Shown here piece by piece: positions 22,610 to 29,099 of a stretch of DNA of 37,228 nucleotides (position 1 is its first letter; each line of letters begins with the position of its first letter). The notes under the pieces were generated by a model. That model did not search any database. It had not been told where the DNA came from and worked only from the letters and a program-made list of their open reading frames with translations. The position numbers and the translations under genes were made by a program. Source of the stretch: Levilactobacillus brevis ATCC 14869 = DSM 20054 (lineage in GTDB: Bacteria; Bacillota; Bacilli; Lactobacillales; Lactobacillaceae); contig NZ_AZCP01000005.1 of the NCBI RefSeq assembly GCF_001433855.1, positions 147,326 through 184,553 of the forward strand. Reading direction: 5' to 3'.

Positions 22610-22630
22610 TCAACTACTTTCTCTTAAAAT

Positions 22631-23452
22631 TTAGTCAGTAAAAACTTGATTGTCCATAATAACCCGTTCCAAATGTTTTTCGGTGCGCTGATTTTCTGGT
22701 GGTAAGGCCAGATAGTCCCCATACATCCTAGTTAAAATCGTAGCATAGTTTCGGGGAACCTGAACCTGCAAGTGCTCAAAGGGAACGGTGGTTAGGTCGC
22801 TTAGTTCCGCAACCGTGAAGACTTCCTTAGCATAGGCGTATTGAGAGGCCAAGTTTTTGACCTGTGGTAGCGTGATTTCTGATTGATATTGGGTCATCAC
22901 GGCCTGACGTTCTGCCTTAAGGGCGTTAACACTGGTTAATTGTTCTGAGCTGAGCGGACTTTGAAGCTTGCGAAGCGGGTTATCCACCAGATGATAGCGT
23001 AGTTGGAGCAAGATTCGCGTATTTAGCAGCTGAAACTTGGTCGACTGCTTTTGTTGGGCGCTAGTGTCTTGGGGAATCCGATCTAGGGGAAAGATATCAA
23101 TGAAAATACCTTTACGGGCATTGTTGACATTACGTTTCTCCTCAATATAGGTGCGGCGATCTAGCAGTTTAGCGTAGCTCAGGCCGTAGTTTTCATCACT
23201 AGTGGGCGTTTGTAAAAAGTAGGGGCTATCTGCTAGATGAGTAGGGGCTGCGGCAAGGAGCTGGTCATAATCGGCGCGTAAGAGACCGACGTCAACATCA
23301 TCATCCCATGGAATGAAGCCTTGATGGCGGATTGCGCCCAATAATGAGCCGCCCATCAAAAAGTAAGGGAGACCAAGCTGATGGCAAAGCTGATCCAGTT
23401 GGGCGAGATTACCGAGTTCAACTTGGTGAATACGTTCAATTAAAGTGGGCAT
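22631..23452 (-). CDS. LicD-family phosphotransferase
   Basis: LicD enzymes transfer phosphocholine or related phospho-groups to surface polysaccharides or teichoic acids. The 273 residues begin with the LicD core: LPYFLMGGSLLGAIRHQGFIPWDDDVDVG, where the DDDVD acidic cluster binds metal and the HxGFIPWDDD stretch is diagnostic. A later DIFPLD motif fits as well. No membrane segment is present. The gene sits in an operon with polyphosphate genes and a lipoprotein (gaps of 19 and 21 bp), which is not a usual LicD context and hints at a link between cell-surface phosphorylation and polyphosphate. The acceptor is unknown. Confidence 0.9.
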   Translation of the reverse strand: MPTLIERIHQVELGNLAQLDQLCHQLGLPYFLMGGSLLGAIRHQGFIPWDDDVDVGLLRADYDQLLAAAPTHLADSPYFLQTPTSDENYGLSYAKLLDRRTYIEEKRNVNNARKGIFIDIFPLDRIPQDTSAQQKQSTKFQLLNTRILLQLRYHLVDNPLRKLQSPLSSEQLTSVNALKAERQAVMTQYQSEITLPQVKNLASQYAYAKEVFTVAELSDLTTVPFEHLQVQVPRNYATILTRMYGDYLALPPENQRTEKHLERVIMDNQVFTD

Positions 23453-23471
23453 GATAGATTCCTTTCTAGCG

Positions 23472-24044
23472 TTAAGTTAAGGGATAATGGCTTTGATGAA
23501 TAATCTGGTGGTGAGTATCCTTGAATGTAACGGTGATGGGCTGGCTATTCTTAGGCTCAAAGATGGCCAAACCGGTAACGGTTTTACCAGGTGCCACATC
23601 CATGACTGTACGATTTAGTTTGTTATTGTCTTGCGTTTGATTAGTAGTAAAGGCTAAGTTGCCAGTTTGCAGTTGGTGGCCGCTTTGTTGCGCACTGACT
23701 GCACTTTGCCAGATGTCGTTGGGAATGATGGATTTGGCTTGGTGATTAGTCACCGAATAGTACAGGACGAATAAGTTGCGATTAGCCGTTGAACTAGCAG
23801 TGACTTTACTCCCCGTTAGGTTGAAGGTGACATCTTTAATCGTAAAGCGTTGTTGCTTAAAAGTGGCCGTTGGTGCTTGTGAGGCTGCTGAAGATGAATG
23901 GGAAGCTGCTTGCGATGAGGTTGTTTGACTGGAACGCGACGTGGCAGTTTGATGGCCGGGTTCCTGTTGACTAGATAGTTGTTTTTGGCCACAACCCGTT
24001 AATAAAAGTAGTGTCCCCAATAGAACTATTTTGTGAGATAACAT
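23472..24044 (-). CDS. Lipoprotein with DUF4352/DUF5067-like domain
   Basis: The 190 residues have a lipobox LLTGCGQ near residue 18, a Ser/Gln/Thr-rich linker to about residue 60, and an immunoglobulin-like domain with FTIKDVTFNLTGSK and LFVLYYSVTNHQAKSI. This resembles the DUF4352/DUF5067 lipoproteins of Gram-positives, whose function is unknown. It is the first gene of the five-gene minus-strand operon with licD, ppx, ppk and ppx/gppA. A GGGGGAA ribosome binding site precedes the ATG. A role in sensing or in surface polymer handling is possible but not shown. Confidence 0.8.
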   Translation of the reverse strand: MLSHKIVLLGTLLLLTGCGQKQLSSQQEPGHQTATSRSSQTTSSQAASHSSSAASQAPTATFKQQRFTIKDVTFNLTGSKVTASSTANRNLFVLYYSVTNHQAKSIIPNDIWQSAVSAQQSGHQLQTGNLAFTTNQTQDNNKLNRTVMDVAPGKTVTGLAIFEPKNSQPITVTFKDTHHQIIHQSHYPLT

Positions 24045-24073
24045 GGAAATTCCCCCTAAACGAACTTATCTCT

Positions 24074-24100
24074 ATTTTAGCATAAGGTTGGTCCAGACCA
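24074..24100 (-). promoter_or_regulatory. Promoter of the lipoprotein-polyphosphate operon with dre-like palindrome
   Basis: On the minus strand TGCTAAAAT is an extended -10 (TAAAAT at 24079-24074). Just upstream, 24089-24100 reads TGGTCCAGACCA, which differs from the GntR-family dre consensus TGGTCTAGACCA at one base. Confidence 0.5.
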
Positions 24101-24132
24101 CCGGTAAAAGACTGGTATTTGATAAGGGTAAA

Positions 24133-24141
24133 TGCTAAGAT
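24133..24141 (+). promoter_or_regulatory. marR extended -10 promoter
   Basis: TGCTAAGAT is an extended -10 with a weak -35 (TGGTAT). It is divergent from the polyphosphate operon promoter, with about 54 bp between the two -10 boxes. Confidence 0.45.
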
Positions 24142-24177
24142 AAAAAACGTATTTTTAGAAATGTAGGTGGGGTAATC

Positions 24178-24621
24178 ATGGTTGAGCAGGAACAACCGTT
24201 GCTGGACGCTTTTATTGATGTCTACATGAGTTCGTTGAAATATTTAGATGAATTTATTTCCGAACCAGCGCAGGCCTTTCACTTGTCTTTTGAACAGTAT
24301 CTGATTCTCCGTGAAATTACGCAGAACGATCAGGTGACACTGATGGATATTGCCAGTAAACGGCAGGTAACACGCAGCGCTATTTCGCGGCAAATCAAGG
24401 TGTTGTTGAAAGCAGGCTATTTGCAACAACAACCAGATGAAAACGATCGGCGCCGGCTGTACTTGTTGGTGACGCCGACGGGTGCTAAAGCGGAGCGTGC
24501 TATTCGCCAACGAATCAACCAACGCTTTCAAGGGTGGCTGGATGTTTATGGTGATCAACGGGCTCACGAGATCCTCGACTTTATCCGTGATTTTAGCCAA
24601 GTGACGCAAATGAAAAAATAA
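24178..24621 (+). CDS. MarR-family transcriptional regulator
   Basis: A 147-residue winged-helix repressor or activator that acts as a dimer. The HTH is clear in VTLMDIASKRQVTRSAISRQIKVLLKAGYL, followed by the wing QQPDENDRRRLYLLVTPTG. The long first helix and C-terminal helices form the dimer domain. It is divergent from the lipoprotein-polyphosphate operon and may control it or its own gene. It is followed by a small ORF that shares a terminator, so the two are probably cotranscribed. The ligand is unknown. ATG with GGTGGGG upstream. Confidence 0.92.
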   Translation: MVEQEQPLLDAFIDVYMSSLKYLDEFISEPAQAFHLSFEQYLILREITQNDQVTLMDIASKRQVTRSAISRQIKVLLKAGYLQQQPDENDRRRLYLLVTPTGAKAERAIRQRINQRFQGWLDVYGDQRAHEILDFIRDFSQVTQMKK

Positions 24622-24679
24622 CGCTATGTCGCGTTTAACTACTAGGTGACGACTGGTGGAGAGAAGGAGATTGAAGTCA

Positions 24680-24853
24680 ATGAGCAAAAAGCGCATGAGC
24701 GATGAAGAAGAAAAGCGCTGGCGCAAGATTGTCTTCATGGATGATGCACATGCTGACAAGACCGTCCGCAAGACACGGCCATACGTATATGGCGAAGAGC
24801 CAATGAAGCAATCGTGGTGGGAGCGCCTAACAGCGCGCTTCAGTCGGCGTTAA
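24680..24853 (+). CDS. Small charged protein, 57 aa, unknown function
   Basis: Begins MSKKRMSDEEEKRW and ends RLTARFSRR. It is strongly charged, with no hydrophobic segment. The ATG at 24680 is chosen because AGAAGGAG lies about 10 nt upstream; a GTG at 24656 in the same frame lacks a binding site. It lies 58 bp after marR and ends at a strong terminator, so it is likely the second gene of a marR operon. I do not recognise the family. Confidence 0.65.
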   Translation: MSKKRMSDEEEKRWRKIVFMDDAHADKTVRKTRPYVYGEEPMKQSWWERLTARFSRR

Positions 24854-24857
24854 CGTA

Positions 24858-24903
24858 AAAAGCAGCAACTCGCTGGTAGGACTAGCGGGTTGTTGCTTTT
24901 TTA
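24858..24903. terminator. Bidirectional terminator between the 57-aa gene and osmC
   Basis: AAAAAGCAGCAACTCGCT pairs with AGCGGGTTGTTGCTTTTTT, between convergent genes. Confidence 0.85.
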
Positions 24904-24910
24904 GTGTTAA

Positions 24911-25360
24911 TTAATGGACAATTGGAGGAGCTGGCGAGAATTCCTGAACTAACTTGACCTGAACGTTGTCACTACCGCTCATGAGCTTCGCTACAGGGCA
25001 CCGGCGCTCAGCCAAATCAACCATTGCCTTAGCTGTATCCAGGTCAACGCCGGGAAGCTTAATTTCTGCGGTCACGTAAAACTGTAGGCCTCGTCGGTCG
25101 CGAGCCATCTCAACAATTGTGTGGACCTGCGAGGTGTGCGGAAGATCTCGCCGCTGTTCAATCGCTTCCAAGGTGGCATTTAGGCAAGTGCTTAAAGCTA
25201 GCCCAACGAATTGCTCGGGATTGGCACCCGGCTGATCGTTGGACGGACTGCTAGTTAAAACATCTAAGCCACCGGGAATATAGGAGTGACTTTCTAAGCC
25301 ATCATCGTTAATGGCAACGGTTCGATAGAGTGGTGGAAACTTTTCGCGATCAATAGCCAA
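24911..25360 (-). CDS. OsmC/Ohr-family peroxide-reducing protein
   Basis: OsmC-type proteins reduce organic hydroperoxides with two cysteines. Both are present, in STCLNA and RRCPVAK, with the usual spacing, along with GANPEQFVGLALSTC. The start is uncertain. The frame is open up to a TTG at 25420 that lacks a ribosome binding site. The best Shine-Dalgarno (TAAGGA) lies before an in-frame ATA at 25381, and a TTG at 25360 has AGAAAGAAG upstream. I chose 25360 as the best standard start. Homologues would settle it. It appears monocistronic, with the shared terminator downstream. Confidence 0.85.
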   Translation of the reverse strand: MAIDREKFPPLYRTVAINDDGLESHSYIPGGLDVLTSSPSNDQPGANPEQFVGLALSTCLNATLEAIEQRRDLPHTSQVHTIVEMARDRRGLQFYVTAEIKLPGVDLDTAKAMVDLAERRCPVAKLMSGSDNVQVKLVQEFSPAPPIVH

Positions 25361-25516
25361 AAGACCAACTTCTTTCTGTATATTTATCCTTAGACTACGC
25401 CGGTTAAGAAAAAAAGACAATTGTTTTACTTATAAATGTAAGGGCTTGCTTAATAGCTACACCAGTGGCAATTTTAGCTGATAATGAGTGGGTGCAATTA
25501 ACGCTATATCGGACAA

Positions 25517-25526
25517 CAACCGGTTG
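25517..25526. promoter_or_regulatory. LacI/MalR-type operator-like palindrome
   Basis: CAACCGGTTG is a perfect palindrome. Read on the minus strand it extends to ATGCAACCGGTT, which is identical over 12 nt to the operator upstream of the alpha-glucosidase gene. Confidence 0.4.
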
Positions 25527-25671
25527 CATGTGGCAACTATACCAATTTTAAAAATTAACGTTATTGATTTTAGAGATATTGACCTGAAAGCTTGCTCTGT
25601 AGGTAAATGGGTTTATGTAGAAATTTTGCACTTTTTTGGCCGATAGAGTAGACCGCTACCAAATTAATGCT

Positions 25672-25677
25672 TATAAT
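25672..25677 (+). promoter_or_regulatory. Promoter of the 59-aa ORF
   Basis: A perfect TATAAT lies about 50 nt upstream of the ORF. The -35 region is poor, so it may need an activator or be weak. Confidence 0.4.
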
Positions 25678-25727
25678 GTAAGGGACAAGCAGTAGAAGAT
25701 TGGCGAATTGAGTTTGGGGGGAGCCAA

Positions 25728-25907
25728 ATGTTAAACGAAAAGCTGTCAAATGAACAGAAACGGTTCCAAATGATTACTTGGCGGGCAAAGCAACACGGCG
25801 CACAGGTTGTGGAGGGCGATTTGATGCGCCAATTCACGGCAACCGTCGCTGAACAAAAGGCGTTACTTGCTAATGTACATCAACAACGGACAACATCTGT
25901 GAGCTAA
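25728..25907 (+). CDS. Small protein, 59 aa, unknown function
   Basis: Begins MLNEKLSNEQKRF and continues QMITWRAKQHGAQVVEG. It is polar and glutamine-rich, probably helical, and has no membrane segment. It is supported by GGGGGGAG ending about 5 nt before the ATG, and a TATAAT at 25672-25677. No terminator is visible before the next small ORF at 26000, so the two may form an operon. I do not recognise the family. Confidence 0.6.
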   Translation: MLNEKLSNEQKRFQMITWRAKQHGAQVVEGDLMRQFTATVAEQKALLANVHQQRTTSVS

Positions 25908-25999
25908 CACCGCGGATAATTAACCAACTAGACCTAACCCTGATTGGCGAGCATGACTCATGATAGGCAACTGTGCAATTCATTGAGGAGGTAAGGCTG

Positions 26000-26116
26000 A
26001 TGAAACATCCAATGAGCTATTATGGTTACTATGTGGTCGGTGGTATCTTTGTGGGCATTATGGCTTTTGCAATCGTCCACTTGGTTGAATTATGGTTGGT
26101 TGTTAGTAATATGTAA
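26000..26116 (+). CDS. Small single-pass membrane protein, 38 aa
   Basis: Begins MKHPMSYYGYYV, followed by a hydrophobic helix of about 20 residues (VVGGIFVGIMAFAIVHLV) and ends ELWLVVSNM. The start has a strong GAGGAGG 7 nt upstream and a strong terminator follows 20 bp after the stop. It is probably cotranscribed with the 59-aa ORF. Function unknown. A longer frame at 26022-26303 overlaps it in another frame but runs through the terminator and has no ribosome binding site, so I rejected it. Confidence 0.65.
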   Translation: MKHPMSYYGYYVVGGIFVGIMAFAIVHLVELWLVVSNM

Positions 26117-26136
26117 GTCACTTAAGCAATTGAACT

Positions 26137-26180
26137 TAAATACGCGCGGCACCTGTGAAGGATGCCGCGCGTATTTTTTG
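26137..26180 (+). terminator. Terminator of the small membrane protein gene
   Basis: AAATACGCGCGGCA pairs with TGCCGCGCGTATTT and is followed by a T-run; a very strong stem. Confidence 0.9.
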
Positions 26181-26184
26181 AATG

Positions 26185-26324
26185 AAAATAAAAAAGCTAG
26201 TTACGATGGACGCAACCAGCAGAATAGAAGTATGTGTACGGCCCCAACGGTGTTAATAATGGCTAAATGTCAATTAACTCCTCCAACGATTGAAAGCCCG
26301 TAGCAGGTTCTCACCTGAATATGT
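26185..26324 (-). ncRNA. Candidate noncoding RNA, about 140 nt
   Basis: On the minus strand a consensus promoter (TTTACA at 26359-26354, 17 bp, TATAAT at 26336-26331) predicts a start near 26324. The transcript would carry a small hairpin CAGGT-GAGA-ACCTG and end at a 10-bp stem (26196-26220, two G-U pairs in the RNA) followed by TTTTTTATTTT. No ORF with a good start codon is present, although GGAGGAG occurs inside it, followed only by a six-codon TTG frame and by an open frame without a standard start. I do not recognise it as a named RNA family. A small toxin or leader peptide with a non-standard start is the alternative. Confidence 0.55.
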
Positions 26325-26330
26325 GTCTTC

Positions 26331-26359
26331 ATTATAACGTGTGGTGGTAGTTCTGTAAA
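26331..26359 (-). promoter_or_regulatory. Promoter of the candidate minus-strand RNA
   Basis: TTTACA and a perfect TATAAT with 17-bp spacing on the minus strand. Confidence 0.65.
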
Positions 26360-26379
26360 CCACAAATTTAAGGATATCT

Positions 26380-26751
26380 TTAAATGAGTTGGCTTAACAG
26401 AATAATTAAGGTGACCAGTGCGGGAAAACCTTGAAGCCAGAAAATTTGTCGCTTGACCGTCAAACTACCATAAAGTGCCACAATAACGATGAATCCCAGT
26501 AGAAGGGCCGTCGTTATTAAACTGGTGGGCATCGGTAATAGCCATTGAGCTAGAATCAAAATGACAGCTAGCATCCCATTATAAATGCCTTGATTGGCTA
26601 GTGCTTTTTGCGCAGGAACCTGACGAACGAAGGTTATGGGCATCCCAAAAGCCCGCGCTTGTTGTTCTGGGCGTCCCCACATTTCCAGTGCCATGATGCC
26701 CAAATGCTCGATAGCAATGAGGTAAATTAAAATTGTTAAAATTTCAAACAT
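26380..26751 (-). CDS. DUF1304 family membrane protein
   Basis: A 123-residue protein with about four membrane helices. The N-terminal IYLIAIEHLGIMALEMWGRPEQQARAFGM and later NQGIYNGMLA are typical of DUF1304, a family of unknown function found in many Firmicutes. The ATG has AAGGAAG upstream. Its promoter region has an exact 13-nt odd palindrome, GTTATAGTATAAC at 26784-26796, which covers the likely -10 and could be an operator. No clear terminator lies before the candidate noncoding RNA promoter that starts 20 bp past its stop, so some read-through into that RNA is possible. Confidence 0.85.
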   Translation of the reverse strand: MFEILTILIYLIAIEHLGIMALEMWGRPEQQARAFGMPITFVRQVPAQKALANQGIYNGMLAVILILAQWLLPMPTSLITTALLLGFIVIVALYGSLTVKRQIFWLQGFPALVTLIILLSQLI

Positions 26752-26974
26752 GATAATTGCCTTCCTTTGTAAGACTGAGTATAGTTATAGTATAACTTAA
26801 TAATGATGTGGATTGCCACTCGTTAACATTTAAAAACATTATCGACTTTAAGCTATTTTTTAGTTTGGCGTGTAGAATAATTAGGTGAGGATATTTGTCA
26901 GGGGAGCTTGGGTTATTTCTGGGGAGAACAGTAACCTATTACAAACTTTAAGAAAACGAATGGAGGAAATTCCC

Positions 26975-27469
26975 ATGAGACTCCTTGACTTAACTGGACA
27001 ACAATTCGGCAGACTGACGGTTATCCGTCGTGACGGCACTGCTAAAAATGGTAATGCGACTTGGTTGTGTAAATGTAACTGTGGTAATTTGGTGACCGTC
27101 GATAGTTATCGACTGCGCCATGGGATTACGGTGAGTTGTGGGTGTTATCGCCGTGACATTAGTAAAGAACGGTTGACCAAGGACCCCCGAACGCGTGAAC
27201 AGATTGGCAATGCGATGAATTTACCATTAGTTAATGGGAGCAACGTTGCCGCACTGACTAAGCTCAGCTCGCGTAATATCTCGGGTGTGATCGGTGTTAG
27301 TTTTGATAAACGATCGGGTAAATGGGCTGCTCGTCTATTTTATCATGGACGCTACATCTTAAACCAGACTTTTACAGACTTTGATGAAGCGGTAGAAGCG
27401 CGGCGTCGAGCTGAAGAACAATTAACTCAAAATGATCATTTTCAACTAAAGGCCTCTGCTGAAGGCTAA
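26975..27469 (+). CDS. AP2-domain DNA-binding protein with Cys cluster
   Basis: The 164 residues carry an N-terminal LTGQQFGRLTVI stretch, a Cys cluster (Cys32, Cys34, Cys36 in CKCNCGN; Cys55 and Cys57 in SCGC), and a C-terminal AP2-like domain at about 103-150, with SGVIGVSFDKRSGKWAARLFY and TFTDFDEAVEARRRAEEQ. Bacterial AP2 proteins with this N-terminus are related to HNH homing endonucleases and phage proteins, but I see no HNH nuclease motif here. It is probably a domesticated or mobile-derived DNA-binding protein. The ATG at 26975 has TGGAGGA upstream; the longer frame from 26885 lacks support. Own terminator downstream. Confidence 0.8.
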   Translation: MRLLDLTGQQFGRLTVIRRDGTAKNGNATWLCKCNCGNLVTVDSYRLRHGITVSCGCYRRDISKERLTKDPRTREQIGNAMNLPLVNGSNVAALTKLSSRNISGVIGVSFDKRSGKWAARLFYHGRYILNQTFTDFDEAVEARRRAEEQLTQNDHFQLKASAEG

Positions 27470-27497
27470 GTAGGCACAATCAACAGAATAATAGAAG

Positions 27498-27533
27498 CCA
27501 AAAAGGGGTCGCCATTGGGCGATCTTTTTTGGT
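27498..27533 (+). terminator. Terminator of the AP2 gene
   Basis: GGTCGCC pairs with GGGCGATC around a short loop, followed by TTTTTT. Confidence 0.75.
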
Positions 27534-27545
27534 GGAGAATAATGT

Positions 27546-27574
27546 TTGACGGTAGCTGAGCAGCTCGGTATGCT
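27546..27574 (+). promoter_or_regulatory. fumC promoter
   Basis: TTGACG at 27546-27551 and TATGCT at 27569-27574 with 17 bp between them. The leader is about 25 nt and is made almost wholly of the purine-rich ribosome binding region. Confidence 0.65.
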
Positions 27575-27604
27575 GAGACTAGAGAAAAGAGAGGAAGAGA
27601 TCGA

Positions 27605-28990
27605 ATGGCTTATCGGGAAGAAGCAGATACTTTAGGGACGGTGAAGGTGCCAGCCGAAGCTCTGTGGGGCGCCCAAACGGAACGTAGTCGCCACAATTTC
27701 ACAACGGGCCCCACGATGCCGATGGCGGTGATTCGAGCACTTCTACATTTGAAGCGGGCAGCAGCAATCGCTAATCGTGATTTAGGTAGTTTACGCGAAG
27801 CTAAAGCACAACTGATTGTTCAGGCGATTGATCAGTTGTTGGCATTGCCGGATGAGAAATTACAGGCCGATTTCCCGTTACGAGTCTATCAAACCGGTTC
27901 GGGAACCCAAACAAATATGAATGTGAATGAAGTGATTGCCCATCAAGCCACCAACTTAGCACCCACCAGTGGTATTTTGCCGAATGATGATGTTAATCAA
28001 AGTCAAAGCTCTAATGATACCTTTCCAACGGCGATGGCGGTGACTGCCTATGATGCAATTCACCAGCTAGTGCCAGTTGTACAGAGGTTGATTGATGAAT
28101 TGACCCAAAAACAAGCAGATTATTGGCGAGTTGTTAAGATTGGTCGCACCCATCTGCAAGATGCCACGCCCCTCACATTTGGCCAAGAGGTGAGCGGTTG
28201 GGTAAGCATGTTAACGCATGATCTGCAGTATATTCAGTCGCTAATGCCAACGCTATTGGAGTTACCAATTGGTGGTACCGCGGTTGGAACCGGATTGAAT
28301 GCGGCCCCCGGATTCGCTGTGGCCGTTGCGGAACAGTTACAACAGGCGTATGGCTACCCATTTACGGCTAAAACCAATAAGTTTTTTGGGTTAGCGGCTC
28401 ATTCGGGGTTAACCGTTGTTCACGGAGCAGTGAAAACGTTAGCCGGTGATTTGTTGAAAATCGCTAATGACGTGCGTTTTTTGGCGAGTGGGCCTCGAGC
28501 CGGTTATGGGGAACTGAATATTCCGGCCAATGAGCCGGGGTCGTCGATCATGCCAGGCAAGGTGAACCCCACGCAAGCAGAAGCCCTTACGATGGCGGCG
28601 ACACGAGTCATGGGAAACGATGTCACGATTAGTCTGGCGGCGTCGCAGGGGAATTTTGAAATGAATGTTTATAAACCAGTAATTATTGCAACCTTTTTGG
28701 AATCAACGACGTTGTTAATCGGAACAATTCAGGGCTTTACGGACCGATTGGTTCACGGATTAACGGTTAACCAAGACCGGATGAGAAATTTGGTTGATGA
28801 ATCCCTAATGACGGTAACGGCGTTGTCGCCACACATTGGGTATCACGCCAGTGCGCAAATTGCCCAGATGGCCGAGCAGAAGAATTTGACGTTACGTGCA
28901 GCCGCTTTGCAGTCGGGACAAGTAACGGCGGCACAATTTGACAAATGGGTCGATCCATTGGCAATGACTAATGTTGACCGACCGGATTAG
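27605..28990 (+). CDS. fumC: Class II fumarate hydratase
   Basis: Interconverts fumarate and malate without an iron-sulfur cluster. The 461 residues match the FumC length and show TGSGTQTNMNVNEV, the catalytic region around KIGRTHLQDATPLTFGQE, and the superfamily signature GSSIMPGKVNP. In lactobacilli it works in the incomplete reductive branch from malate or citrate towards succinate. It is monocistronic with its own promoter and terminator. The ribosome binding region AGAGAGGAAGAGA (27588-27600) is complementary to the C/U segment of the candidate small RNA at 11833-11920. Confidence 0.97.
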   Translation: MAYREEADTLGTVKVPAEALWGAQTERSRHNFTTGPTMPMAVIRALLHLKRAAAIANRDLGSLREAKAQLIVQAIDQLLALPDEKLQADFPLRVYQTGSGTQTNMNVNEVIAHQATNLAPTSGILPNDDVNQSQSSNDTFPTAMAVTAYDAIHQLVPVVQRLIDELTQKQADYWRVVKIGRTHLQDATPLTFGQEVSGWVSMLTHDLQYIQSLMPTLLELPIGGTAVGTGLNAAPGFAVAVAEQLQQAYGYPFTAKTNKFFGLAAHSGLTVVHGAVKTLAGDLLKIANDVRFLASGPRAGYGELNIPANEPGSSIMPGKVNPTQAEALTMAATRVMGNDVTISLAASQGNFEMNVYKPVIIATFLESTTLLIGTIQGFTDRLVHGLTVNQDRMRNLVDESLMTVTALSPHIGYHASAQIAQMAEQKNLTLRAAALQSGQVTAAQFDKWVDPLAMTNVDRPD

Positions 28991-29009
28991 ATGAAATTTA
29001 ACCTTAAGC

Positions 29010-29037
29010 CAGCTCGAGCAGAAGCTGGCTTTTTCAA
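29010..29037 (+). terminator. fumC terminator
   Basis: AAGCCAGCT pairs with AGCTGGCTT, followed by TTTC. Confidence 0.8.
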
Positions 29038-29050
29038 TCAGTCAAAAAAA

Positions 29051-29078
29051 TGTGACCTTTCTGAAAGTTATTCGTTAA
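29051..29078 (+). promoter_or_regulatory. Candidate ECF-sigma autoregulated promoter
   Basis: TGTGACC at 29051-29057 and CGTTAA at 29073-29078 are 15 bp apart. GAC/AAC -35 and CGT-type -10 elements are typical of ECF sigma promoters, and no good sigma-A promoter is seen. Confidence 0.4.
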
Positions 29079-29099
29079 CTATGTGGGGAGGAGGAAAGT

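Larger units (their letters stand above)
25421..25727. other. Gene-free stretch with operator-like sequences
   Basis: It holds the upstream region of osmC and of the 59-aa ORF. It includes the CAACCGGTTG palindrome at 25517-25526 (like the alpha-glucosidase operators) and, at 25537-25550, a 14-nt match to the glmS leader (CTATACCAATTTTA). TATAAT at 25672-25677 probably serves the 59-aa ORF. I see nothing else. Confidence 0.45.

Noticed and set aside
24244-24771. 175-codon minus-strand ORF opposite marR
   Set aside because: Antisense to a clear MarR gene; the translated sequence shows no domain pattern and no start signals.
26230-26301. Short plus-strand frame beginning MCTAPTVLIM
   Set aside because: No promoter or ribosome binding site on the plus strand; the region lies downstream of a strong terminator and is better explained by the minus-strand RNA.
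26022-26303. 93-codon plus-strand ORF
   Set aside because: It overlaps the well-supported 38-aa membrane protein in another frame, runs through a strong terminator and lacks a ribosome binding site.
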